Shown one piece after another: positions 17,724 through 26,035 of a DNA stretch of 64,000 bases. Source of the stretch: Carboxylicivirga marina. Its GTDB lineage: Bacteria; Bacteroidota; Bacteroidia; Bacteroidales; Marinilabiliaceae. The notes beneath the pieces were generated by a model. That model was not told the DNA's origin, ran no database searches, and was given only the letters and a program-made list of their open reading frames with translations. The stretch is taken from contig NZ_JAENRR010000011.1 in NCBI RefSeq assembly GCF_016612505.1, positions 58,572 to 122,571 of the forward strand, read 5' to 3'. Numbering within the stretch: position 1 is the first letter of the stretch; the number at the start of each line of letters is the position of its first letter. The position numbers were made by a program, and so were the translations under genes.

Positions 17724-18197
17724 TTAAACTTCTTCGGTTTCAACTTTACGCTTTCGGCGAGGGAAATGCGTTTTTAATTCATCGTAAACTTCTTTGGCGC
17801 CCGGTACATTGTTTTTAGCGCCCAGCTTTACGTTGTTATAAAATAGCAAGGCATTGTTATAGGCTTCGCTACCTGCAATCATGGCTGTGTCGTTAACCTG
17901 ACTGGCCAGCGTTAATAAATTATTTTCCAGGGGTAGCAACTCTGTTGCGTCTGCTACATCAATGTCAAAATCTTCCTGAGTAATAAACGATGGTATCAAT
18001 TCAGGGTGCTCTTTACTTAAGCTATTGGCGTTAGTTACAAAGCTCAAAGCCTTTTCGCCCATCTTTAACATTTTCTGTCTTTGTTCAGTAGTCAGGGTAA
18101 TAAAGAAGGGACTCATCAAGGTCTGAATCTCTTCTACTTTTACTTTAACCTGATCAATCACATCCTTCGGGATGCTTTCGTCATGCATGTTTTTCAT
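17724..18197 (-). CDS. Hypothetical alpha-helical protein, 157 aa
   Basis: From the ATG at 18197 (MKNMHDESIP) the protein is predominantly helical and acidic, with no signal peptide or membrane segment, and ends in a basic patch (HFPRRKRKVETEE). Motifs such as SPFFITLTTEQRQKMLKMGEKA and GSEAYNNALLFYNNVKLGAK resemble a small uncharacterised family often seen in Bacteroidota. It is monocistronic with its own terminator. Function is unknown. Confidence 0.75.
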   Translation of the reverse strand: MKNMHDESIPKDVIDQVKVKVEEIQTLMSPFFITLTTEQRQKMLKMGEKALSFVTNANSLSKEHPELIPSFITQEDFDIDVADATELLPLENNLLTLASQVNDTAMIAGSEAYNNALLFYNNVKLGAKNNVPGAKEVYDELKTHFPRRKRKVETEEV

Positions 18198-18682
18198 TTT
18201 ATTTATCTTTACAGTTCTACAATGAGCGCGAACCACGCTGACCGGATAGTTTGCAGACCGAAGGGCAGCTGTGATTCGTGCTTTTTATTGATTATTAAAT
18301 TAACAATAAATATTAATATCGATTTGGCTTACCTTGATTAACGCCTCTAATATTTTGATAAAAATATGATTTTGTTTGACTAACGTTGGTAGTGTATGGC
18401 TTTGGTGAGACTTTCGTGTAGAAAACCAGTTCAAAGTCATGCTGGTATAGCAAGGTTGTTGATGGTGTGTTGTGTAGGTATGTATCAGGTAATCATCTGT
18501 ATTGAGTCGCTATGTGTTGTTCAGTCAGCAGTGTTAAATTATATTCGGTGTTCGTCTTCATGTCCTTTTGCTCTTCAGAATTGAATGCTGATTTCAAAAC
18601 ATTTCTGCAACAATTCATTTTAAGGGAAAAATGAGCTAAGGCTTTGATTTTATTGATATTGTTAGTATGTTCAGTACGTCTC
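18198..18682. other. Divergent intergenic region
   Basis: It separates the helical protein gene from the solute-binding histidine kinase gene. I find no RNA gene, hairpin or convincing promoter pair, and the short frames here overlap both strands without protein-like character. Confidence 0.4.
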
Positions 18683-20368
18683 ATGAAAAAAACTGGAAAA
18701 ATGATATTCAATCGACTTAGTCAGACGGTTCTTGTTGTGTGTTTGATTCTTGTTGGTGTGCAGTATGCCTGTGATTCAGGGGAGAAGGGAGCTTTAAAGT
18801 TGAGCGATGAGGAGCAGAAATGGCTCAAACAGCATAATGAGATTGTACTAGCTGTGGATAATACCTATGCACCACTCAATTATATGGATAATGATGGTCA
18901 GTTAAAAGGATTGAATATTGATTTAATTCAACTTATCCAAAAGCATATTGGTGTTCAAATCAGACTTGAGGGTTCTACCTGGGATGAAGCTTTAGGTAAA
19001 GCCATGAATCATGAAGTTGATGGTGTGATTAATGCCACGCCGTTAGAGGAAAGAAAAAGCAGGCTAAACTTTACGGATGCCTTTTTTAAAGATCCCTTAG
19101 CTCTGGTCACTTATAAGGAAAATACAATTCAGAATTTTGATAATATACAATATCAGCGTATCGCGGCCAAGCGTGGGAGTCAGCATTTAATCGCTATTCG
19201 TAATAAAATTCCAGAGCACCTTGTAATCCCCATTCAAACTCTAGATGAAGGGATTGAGCTTTTATCGGCCAAAAAAATCGATGGCATCTATGACGACCTG
19301 GCACCACTCTACCATATTATATCATCTCAGGGTTATAGCCATTTGAAGGTCGCCTTTGTTGAGCCTGCTGAAGCAGGTGCTCGTATAGCAGTCAGGAACG
19401 ATTCTGAAGTGTTATTGAATATACTTAACAAGGCAATTAATAAGATATCGGCAAAGGAACGACTCGAGATTCAAAATAAATGGTTGCGCTTCTCACCAAA
19501 ACAAAATTATCGATTTTACTACATAACGATAGCTGTATTAATTGCTATTGTATTGCTGGTGAGCCTATGGACCTGGTCATTAAAACTCATGGTCAATAAA
19601 AAAATCAAAGAGCTTCATTTAGAGCTTCAGAGGCGCAAAGAAGCAGAGGTTCAATTGATAGGGGCGAAAGAAAAAGCAGAGGAGAGTGATCGTTTAAAAT
19701 CGGCATTTTTGGCTAATATCAGTCATGAGATTCGAACACCAATGAATAGTATAGTAGGATTTTCAGAAGTCCTGCAGCATGATATGTTTAGCAGGGAAGA
19801 ACAATCGCAATACCTTGGTCTTATTCTGAGTAGTGCCAATCAGCTGCTTTCCATTATTAATGATTTGGTGAATATATCAAAGATTGAGGCTAACATGGTA
19901 GATGTTGAGGTGTGTGAAGTAGATATAAACAAAATGCTGGAAGAATTGATAGCTGCCTTTAAGGTGCAGTTTTATAACAAGGAAATAGAGCTGTCATATG
20001 AGTGTAAGCAAGGCAGTGCTTTATTGATGCATACCGATGAGGTTAAACTCAGGCAGGTCTTGACTAACTTGATAGGCAATGCACTTAAGAATACTAAAAA
20101 AGGATATGTGAAGTTCGGTGTTTGTGAACCGAAGGATGGGATGGTGAAGTTTTTTGTGAAAGATAGTGGAAGGGGTATAGAGCCTGAAAGTCATAAGCTA
20201 ATTTTTAATCGTTTTAGTAAAATAAACTACGGCGATAATGATGGTGGCACGGGTTTAGGTTTAGCTATTTCAAAAGCACATGTTGAATTGATGGGAGGGA
20301 AAATATGGGTAGAATCAGTTGTTGGCGAAGGTTCGGGCTTCTATTTTACATTGCCCTTAGCTGATTAA
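18683..20368 (+). CDS. Sensor histidine kinase with periplasmic solute-binding (SBP_bac_3) domain
   Basis: The 561-aa protein has an N-terminal hydrophobic signal with a possible weak lipobox (VQYACDSGE). Residues about 35-265 form a type 3 solute-binding domain (NEIVLAVDNTYAPLNYMD, DGVINATPLEERKSRLNFT), as in amino-acid sensors. One membrane span follows (YYITIAVLIAIVLLVSLW), then a coiled linker, HisKA with the phospho-His in NISHEIRTPMNSIVGF, and HATPase_c (NLIGNALKNTK, KDSGRGI, GGTGLGLAISKAHVELMGG). It probably reports an extracytoplasmic small molecule such as an amino acid. No receiver domain or response regulator is present. The start could also be the ATG at 18701. Confidence 0.85.
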   Translation: MKKTGKMIFNRLSQTVLVVCLILVGVQYACDSGEKGALKLSDEEQKWLKQHNEIVLAVDNTYAPLNYMDNDGQLKGLNIDLIQLIQKHIGVQIRLEGSTWDEALGKAMNHEVDGVINATPLEERKSRLNFTDAFFKDPLALVTYKENTIQNFDNIQYQRIAAKRGSQHLIAIRNKIPEHLVIPIQTLDEGIELLSAKKIDGIYDDLAPLYHIISSQGYSHLKVAFVEPAEAGARIAVRNDSEVLLNILNKAINKISAKERLEIQNKWLRFSPKQNYRFYYITIAVLIAIVLLVSLWTWSLKLMVNKKIKELHLELQRRKEAEVQLIGAKEKAEESDRLKSAFLANISHEIRTPMNSIVGFSEVLQHDMFSREEQSQYLGLILSSANQLLSIINDLVNISKIEANMVDVEVCEVDINKMLEELIAAFKVQFYNKEIELSYECKQGSALLMHTDEVKLRQVLTNLIGNALKNTKKGYVKFGVCEPKDGMVKFFVKDSGRGIEPESHKLIFNRFSKINYGDNDGGTGLGLAISKAHVELMGGKIWVESVVGEGSGFYFTLPLAD

Positions 20369-20472
20369 CTAGGGATTAGCTATTATCCATTGGTGCCTTA
20401 TTATTTGACATGCGTTTATTAATCTCTAATTTTGCATTGAATAGTTAGTGTTTAATCAATTAACCAAACAAA

Positions 20473-21111
20473 ATGATGAAGGTAGTCGCATTTAACGGAA
20501 GTCCCAAGAAGGAAGGAAATACTTATCACGCCTTAAAAATTGTATGTGAGCAGTTGGAGATGCAGGGTATTGAAACAGAAATTGTTCACTTGGGCAATAA
20601 AGGTATTAAAGGCTGCTTGGCCTGTGGCAAGTGTCGCGAGAATAAAGATGAAAAATGCATCATCAAAACAGATGGTGTAAATGAATGGATTCAGTTGATG
20701 AAAAATGCTGATGGAATGCTCTTTGGCTCGCCGGTGCACTATGCTGCCTTAAGTGCTAATATAAAAGCATTTCTCGATCGTGCTTTTTATGTATCCGGTT
20801 CAAACGGTAACTTGTTTCGTCATAAAGTGGGAGCCAGTCTAGCAGCCGTTCGGCGCTCAGGCGGATTGCCTACGTTTAATGAGATGAATAATTTCCTTAA
20901 TTATGCCGAAATGTTCATTCCAACTTCCAACTATTGGAATGTGATTCACGGAACAACGCCCGGGGAAGTGTTGCAAGATAAAGAAGGTGTTCAGATAATG
21001 CGCGTGTTGGGTAAGAATATGGCCTATCTTTTAAAACTGATTGAGGCGGGTAAAGCAAGTGTTGAAGCACCCGAACAAGAAGCGAAAATATACACCAATT
21101 TTGTGCGATAG
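20473..21111 (+). CDS. Flavodoxin-fold NAD(P)H-dependent FMN reductase / iron-sulfur flavoprotein
   Basis: The 212-aa protein opens with KVVAFNGSPKKEGNTYHALK, the FMN phosphate loop of the NADPH-dependent FMN reductase family. It has the cysteine cluster CLACGKCRENKDEKCIIK of iron-sulfur flavoproteins. FGSPVHYAALSANIKAFLDR is the second FMN-contacting loop. It probably carries out electron transfer or quinone or metal reduction in the cytoplasm. It starts at tandem ATGs (20473 or 20476). Confidence 0.85.
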   Translation: MMKVVAFNGSPKKEGNTYHALKIVCEQLEMQGIETEIVHLGNKGIKGCLACGKCRENKDEKCIIKTDGVNEWIQLMKNADGMLFGSPVHYAALSANIKAFLDRAFYVSGSNGNLFRHKVGASLAAVRRSGGLPTFNEMNNFLNYAEMFIPTSNYWNVIHGTTPGEVLQDKEGVQIMRVLGKNMAYLLKLIEAGKASVEAPEQEAKIYTNFVR

Positions 21112-21300
21112 GAAAAAATGTGAGTTGCTTATGTTGTTCTATCGCAGTGGCTGTAGGGCGACCAAGTGGTCTGTGACGAATGTCATGATTTTATTAATGT
21201 GATGTGAGTTTATTTGTGTTTTCTTACCCAGAGAAAAACTAAAGGTTTGCATTAATAAGTAGGACGATTATCGCTAATTGCACTTATGGCTGATAATATT

Positions 21301-21335
21301 AACCCGGTTAAGTGTAATGGCTTACCGGGTTTTCT
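21301..21335 (+). terminator. Intrinsic terminator between convergent genes
   Basis: aacccggttaag pairs with cttaccgggtt around the 8-nt loop tgtaatgg, followed by ttttcttttta on the + strand. It probably terminates the flavoprotein transcript. Confidence 0.75.
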
Positions 21336-21337
21336 TT

Positions 21338-21814
21338 TTATTTATCAATAGCAATTTTTATCACAATTTTCTCTACTTTACTTGGTGCATCAATGTTAAT
21401 GCAGGGAGCATGCAAATCTTCCGGAAAAAGAATGCAACCCATGCCGTTGCTTAGTCTGAAGCTGGAGTAATCGGCCACTTTTGAAAAATGTAGATCTTTG
21501 TCTTCACTATATGGGCCTTCTTTGACCATTCGGCTAGTTGGTGACACCAATATTTGCTCAATGCCCTTGTGGATGTATTGCAGGTCGATGTATTTCCGAT
21601 GACCTTCCATGTTGGCCTCTTCTATACCTTTTGTTTCGTAGGTTTGAAAGATGGCAAAAACAGAGCGGCCATCAATCTCTACTTCCAGTGGTTTATCAAT
21701 TGCTACCTTATTGAATAGGGCATCCAAATCGGTATTTTCAAGATAGTTGAGTGCCTTACGAAAGTGTTCGGAACTTTGTTTGTTCAGTGTTGCTAGTGTG
21801 CCAATAATTGCCAT
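21338..21814 (-). CDS. YhcH/YjgK/YiaL (EbgC-like) family protein
   Basis: This 158-aa cupin-like protein has the family motifs EGHRKYIDLQYIHKGIEQIL and GCILFPEDLHAPCI, the latter with His and Glu residues that bind metal. Members include EbgC and YhcH, implicated in handling sugars (anomers of sialic acid, beta-galactosides); the precise activity is unsettled. It is monocistronic and convergent with the flavoprotein. No sugar-catabolic neighbours are seen. Confidence 0.9.
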   Translation of the reverse strand: MAIIGTLATLNKQSSEHFRKALNYLENTDLDALFNKVAIDKPLEVEIDGRSVFAIFQTYETKGIEEANMEGHRKYIDLQYIHKGIEQILVSPTSRMVKEGPYSEDKDLHFSKVADYSSFRLSNGMGCILFPEDLHAPCINIDAPSKVEKIVIKIAIDK

Positions 21815-21980
21815 TGTAATAATTTTAAGGTTGCAATCAAAGATAGTGTATTTTGGAATGAGTTGATAAGTTAAGGTGGCAAGAGTTACTTAGCTTAAGG
21901 TAGGGTAGTAGAATACTTAATGGCCAGGGGCTTCTCTCTTTCGTCTTTTGGCATCCTTCATTAGGCTATAAAAATGTAAA

Positions 21981-22005
21981 GGGTCGGGCAATTATTTCCC
22001 GACCC
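21981..22005 (-). terminator. Intrinsic terminator after glutamine synthetase
   Basis: gggtcggg (21981-21988) and cccgaccc (21998-22005) form a perfect 8-bp stem. On the - strand it lies about 80 bp beyond the stop and is followed by a T-rich stretch. Confidence 0.75.
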
Positions 22006-22084
22006 TCAACAGGTTTAGTTGTGCAAATACTAAGTAAATAAAGCATTGCCTCGCAATGCGGAATATATAAAGATTCTGGTTTTA

Positions 22085-23581
22085 TTATTGACAATGAATG
22101 TACTCCAATACTAATTCTTTAATAGCATCATTTTTTCCATATAAGCGCTCACTCAAGTCCTTATCATCAAATTGCTTTAGCTTTTCAATAGTATGGCTGA
22201 TAACACGTTCAGGAAATACATTGTTAGCTTCAAATAGCTGACGTTTAGCTTCAAGTCGCTCTGCCGATTCAAAACACGATGTAGGTAATTGCTCCAAGCC
22301 GCCTTCTGGCATCTGATTAAAAATGTTACCGTTAACATATAGTTTTTCGGCTCTTTCTAATCCATCTGGTAAATTAAGACCATGCTCAGCGGCAGTAATC
22401 AGGCCTGCTATGGTTAAGTGAATATTGGCTGAACCATCAGGAGCACGAAACTCGACAGTTTGCTTGCTGTCTGTATCGGCTGGTTTTAAATCAATGTTAG
22501 GGTTAGCATCAAAAATCATCTTCTCAACACCGCCAGTCCACCCGAGTGGTACACGAACAAGTGCAGAACGGTTTCTGTCGCCCCAGCAAATATTCGTTGG
22601 CGCTTCCTGATGAGGTACAAGGCGTAGGTATGAAGTAGGAATGGTATTACCAAAGGCTGTTAAGGCATCAGCCATATCTAAAATTCCAGCAATCACTTTT
22701 TGGGCCACGTCGCTAAGACCTGTTTCGGCCAGCATGATGTTTTTGCCATCTTTTTCAACCAACATGTGGAAGTGTAGTCCGCTACCCGCTTTACCAACAG
22801 TGATTTTAGGTGCAAAACTAATTTCAACATTGAGTTTCTCAGCCAACATACGCAGTACCCATTTGGCAATCAACATTTGGTCGGCTGCAAACTCAGGCTC
22901 TGTTGGCAGAAACTCTATTTCGTGTTGTTCATATGCTTCATTGCCAGCTGTGAAAGTGCCCACTTCGGCATGTCCATACTTAATTTGACCACCACATTGG
23001 GCAATCAGCTTCAAAGCTTCTTTACGCATGGATTCAAATTTGGCAAAGGGCTCTGATTCGTGATATCCCTTTTGATCAGATGCGGGGAAGTTGCTGGTGC
23101 GCTCGCTATTGACGTAGTATTCTAATTCGCCTAAGAACTTCATGCTCATGCCTGTCGAAGTCATGAAGTGCTTGTGGGCTTTCCGCAGAATGTTTTCAGG
23201 GGCTGACTCTAAGGCCTGGCCTTTATGATCGTAAAACGAGCATAATATTTCAATTGATGGAATTTCGGAGAATGGATTTAGAAAGGCTGTTCTGTAGCGT
23301 GGGACTACATATAAGTCACTGCTGCCTGCTTCCATAAATGAAAACAGACTTGAGCCGTCAACACGCTCACCCGCTGATAATATAGCGTCAAGATGTTCGC
23401 GGCTTGAAGCAACAAAGTTGAGGCTTTTCAAACGTCCATCTTCAGCAACATATCTGAAGTTGAGCATTCTTATTTCGTTGGCCTCCATATATTGTATAAT
23501 GTCCTCTTTGGTAAATTCAGAAGCTGACTTCTGTAAATATCTGGCAAGAGGATTGGGATTTAAAGTAACTGATCGATTCAT
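22085..23581 (-). CDS. glnA: Glutamine synthetase (GlnA family)
   Basis: The 498-aa protein has the beta-grasp N-terminal domain and the catalytic barrel of glutamine synthetases. FLGELEYYV carries metal-binding glutamates, GSGLHFHMLVEKDG the ammonia and ATP loop with its His, and NRSALVRVP and EFRAPDGSANIHL the glutamate and nucleotide contacts. It makes glutamine from glutamate, ammonia and ATP. The NLYDLP-type tyrosine adenylylation motif of enteric enzymes is not evident, so regulation is probably transcriptional or by feedback. It is monocistronic. Confidence 0.9.
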   Translation of the reverse strand: MNRSVTLNPNPLARYLQKSASEFTKEDIIQYMEANEIRMLNFRYVAEDGRLKSLNFVASSREHLDAILSAGERVDGSSLFSFMEAGSSDLYVVPRYRTAFLNPFSEIPSIEILCSFYDHKGQALESAPENILRKAHKHFMTSTGMSMKFLGELEYYVNSERTSNFPASDQKGYHESEPFAKFESMRKEALKLIAQCGGQIKYGHAEVGTFTAGNEAYEQHEIEFLPTEPEFAADQMLIAKWVLRMLAEKLNVEISFAPKITVGKAGSGLHFHMLVEKDGKNIMLAETGLSDVAQKVIAGILDMADALTAFGNTIPTSYLRLVPHQEAPTNICWGDRNRSALVRVPLGWTGGVEKMIFDANPNIDLKPADTDSKQTVEFRAPDGSANIHLTIAGLITAAEHGLNLPDGLERAEKLYVNGNIFNQMPEGGLEQLPTSCFESAERLEAKRQLFEANNVFPERVISHTIEKLKQFDDKDLSERLYGKNDAIKELVLEYIHCQ

Positions 23582-23885
23582 GGTTGTCTATTAATATTTT
23601 GATGCATGCAAGATGCTAATAGAAAAATCTGTATTTGATGATGAAAGTCAGTAATGATGAAAAATGAACATGTTATTAAGCATACAAATAGGGTAGGGAG
23701 GATAAAAAAACAAAAAATATACTATAGATAGATGAATAAAACAGGGTGACGTGAATAATAGTAGAAATAAATGTCGGAATTTCATTTTGGATTGGATGAT
23801 TCGGGTTTGAAAATTACAACTGAATAATTGGTGCTTGGTGTGATTTTTGTAAGTTTATGGCTCAATTCTTAAAAGAAAGTAACAC
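23582..23885. other. Divergent intergenic region
   Basis: The 304-bp region between glnA (-) and the outer-membrane protein gene (+) presumably holds both promoters. I could not identify a matching -33/-7 pair or any other element. Confidence 0.4.
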
Positions 23886-24506
23886 ATGCGATTAAGCTTC
23901 ATTGGAATAATATTATTTGGATTGATTAGCTTGGTGAGTGCACAAGAAGAGCAGTTTGATAATAAGCTTCTTGGTGTTTCTGCTGATGAACTGCAATTAA
24001 GTAAAGATTCATTGCCTGTTGCTGATTTTAGTATGAATGTAGGTATAAGTGCATTTTCGAATTTAGAAGGCATGTATGGTTTTAATACATACCTGGCACC
24101 GCAGTGGTCAATTATGCCCGCTAAAAAATTTCAGGTAGATATAATGCCTTACCTTAGTCGAACCAATTATTATAACATTCCGGCATTAGGTCAGGTAGAT
24201 GCTACAAAGCTAACGTTAGACGAGACCATGTTGCAGTTCGGTGTTTATGCGCAAGGAACTTACCTTATTAGCGATAAAGTGTATGCAGGAGCTGCTGTTT
24301 TTCTTAATACGAACATTCCCGAAAGCAATAACTCTAGTTTACAAGGTTTAAATAATTATGGGGCTTCTACTTATGTGGGGTATCGTTTTACCGATAATTT
24401 TAGAGCAGAGGTTTCCTTTGGTGTAAGTAAGAACCCGGTATTTTACAACCCTACTCCTGGTTTTACGCCCATGGTGTTCCCTCGTAATCCATATAATCGT
24501 TTTTAG
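23886..24506 (+). CDS. Hypothetical outer-membrane/periplasmic beta-strand protein
   Basis: The 206-aa protein has a signal peptide (MRLSFIGIILFGLISLVSAQ). The mature part has repeated amphipathic strands and glycines (NVGISAFSNLEGMYGFNTYL, GASTYVGYRFTDNFRAEVSF) ending with NPYNRF, consistent with a small outer-membrane barrel. No family is recognised. It stands alone between glnA and the adenylate kinase. Confidence 0.75.
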   Translation: MRLSFIGIILFGLISLVSAQEEQFDNKLLGVSADELQLSKDSLPVADFSMNVGISAFSNLEGMYGFNTYLAPQWSIMPAKKFQVDIMPYLSRTNYYNIPALGQVDATKLTLDETMLQFGVYAQGTYLISDKVYAGAAVFLNTNIPESNNSSLQGLNNYGASTYVGYRFTDNFRAEVSFGVSKNPVFYNPTPGFTPMVFPRNPYNRF

Positions 24507-24807
24507 AGCTTGATGGATGGTTCTAATTTGCATTAAAGCCAGTGCTGTCAGGTTAAGTAATAAGTAATCCCTAAAGTCAGACTGATTAAAGCCCGGGAGT
24601 AAAGCATTTTTTTATCAGGCTTTTTTGTCAACTACGTACTAAGTAAAAACACATCGACTATCGCCATAATAGCTCTATCGTAGCGCATTCTTTACCCAAA
24701 ATTGAGTGTCGTAAACTTTCAACTTACAGTTGTCTTGCTTGCGTCAAAATAAATTAATATATTCAAGTGTCTCAATTTTAATCACGTACATCCTAAAAAT
24801 CAGTGCT
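24507..24807. other. Intergenic region with possible terminator
   Basis: A weak hairpin aaagcc...ggcttt followed by TTTTTTG (about 24589-24630) could terminate the upstream gene. The rest, up to the adenylate kinase ATG, shows no recognisable element. An in-frame ATG at 24730 exists but is not a credible start. Confidence 0.4.
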
Positions 24808-25977
24808 ATGCTAAACATTGCTCTTTTTGGCCCACCGGGTGCGGGTAAAGGCACTCAATCCGAATTCTTAATTAAAAAGTATAATCTTTTCTACATTTCC
24901 ACAGGTGATATTCTTCGTAAGGAACTCGCTGAAGAAACAAAGCTGGGTCTTGAGGCTAAGACCATTATTGCACGCGGAGGCCTGGTATCTGATGAGATAA
25001 TCGTTCAGATAATCGAAAAAACGATTAAGAATAATCCTGACGCTAATGGATTCTTGTTTGATGGCTTCCCTCGAACTTTCGTACAAGCTTATATACTTGA
25101 AGGTTTGATGATTAAGTTGAATACAAAGCTAGATTTGCTGATTAGCATTGAGGTTCCGGAAGAGGAGTCGGTTAAGCGTTTGTTGTTGCGTGGCGAAACT
25201 TCTGGTCGTTTAGATGATAACGATGAGGTGATTCGTAATCGATTGCGAGAATATGATGAGAAAACCAAGCCGGTATTAGATTTTTACCGAGAGAAGGGAA
25301 ATTATAAAGCGATAGATGGTGTACAGGAGATTAAAAAAGTAACCACCGAAATAAGTATTGCCGTCAATAAGGAAGTAGAGAAAAAGCAGCTGAATATTGT
25401 GCTGTTTGGTTCGCCGGGTTCTGGTCGTGGTTCATTAGGAAGAGCGATTGCTGAAAAATACAACCTTGAATTTGTTTCGACCGGTGACATGCTGGATGAG
25501 GAGATATCAAAAGGAACGGAGCTGGGAAAGCAGGTTAAGGAAAAGTATGATAATGGGCAATTGGTTTCTGATGAGATTGTGATTCAGTTGATTGAGCGAA
25601 AAATGAAGCAGTCGAATAATGCCAAGGGTTTCATTTTTAAAGGTTATCCGCGAACCCTGGTGCAGTCCTATATCTTGGATGGTATTTTAATGAAGCACGA
25701 TGCCATTATAAATAAGATTATTGAATTGGATGTAGAAACGCTTGAATTGGTTCGAAGGCTTGATAATCGCAGTAAAACTGATCAGTGCATGCCTTACGAT
25801 TCGAGTACTGCTAAAATCGTTCAGCGGCTAGAAGATCATACCAACAAAACGATTCCGGTAATTGAGAAGTATAAAGAAATTCATGACGTTGCCGTCGTGA
25901 ACGGTACAGATTGTTTTGAAGATGTGATGGGGCGCGTATCGGCTGAAATCGAAAGTAGCTTTAGGGCACTGGACTAA
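24808..25977 (+). CDS. adk: Adenylate kinase fused to a degenerate second adenylate kinase domain
   Basis: The 389-aa protein, starting at MLNIALFG (ATG 24808), holds two adenylate-kinase-like halves. Half one (1-190) has an intact P-loop GPPGAGKGT (K14), STGDILR with the AMP-binding Arg37, and DGFPRT with Asp85 and Arg89, so it should interconvert ATP, ADP and AMP. Half two (about 195-389) keeps the fold but reads GSPGSGRGS (R207 for the catalytic Lys), STGDMLD (Asp for the AMP Arg) and KGYPRT (Lys for the Mg-binding Asp). It also has a longer lid (RSKTDQCMPYDSSTAK). It is probably catalytically dead, perhaps regulatory or structural. Normal bacterial Adk has about 190-215 aa. Confidence 0.9.
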   Translation: MLNIALFGPPGAGKGTQSEFLIKKYNLFYISTGDILRKELAEETKLGLEAKTIIARGGLVSDEIIVQIIEKTIKNNPDANGFLFDGFPRTFVQAYILEGLMIKLNTKLDLLISIEVPEEESVKRLLLRGETSGRLDDNDEVIRNRLREYDEKTKPVLDFYREKGNYKAIDGVQEIKKVTTEISIAVNKEVEKKQLNIVLFGSPGSGRGSLGRAIAEKYNLEFVSTGDMLDEEISKGTELGKQVKEKYDNGQLVSDEIVIQLIERKMKQSNNAKGFIFKGYPRTLVQSYILDGILMKHDAIINKIIELDVETLELVRRLDNRSKTDQCMPYDSSTAKIVQRLEDHTNKTIPVIEKYKEIHDVAVVNGTDCFEDVMGRVSAEIESSFRALD

Positions 25978-25997
25978 AAATAATAGATAGGGAATTT

Positions 25998-26034
25998 AAC
26001 TGAGCTTAAGTAATTACTTAAGCTCAGTTTTTTT
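25998..26034. terminator. Bidirectional intrinsic terminator
   Basis: aactgagcttaagtaa is followed directly by its perfect reverse complement (25998-26029) and then by T7. It lies between the convergent adk and maeB genes; A and T runs on both sides let it serve both. Confidence 0.9.
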
Positions 26035-26035
26035 A

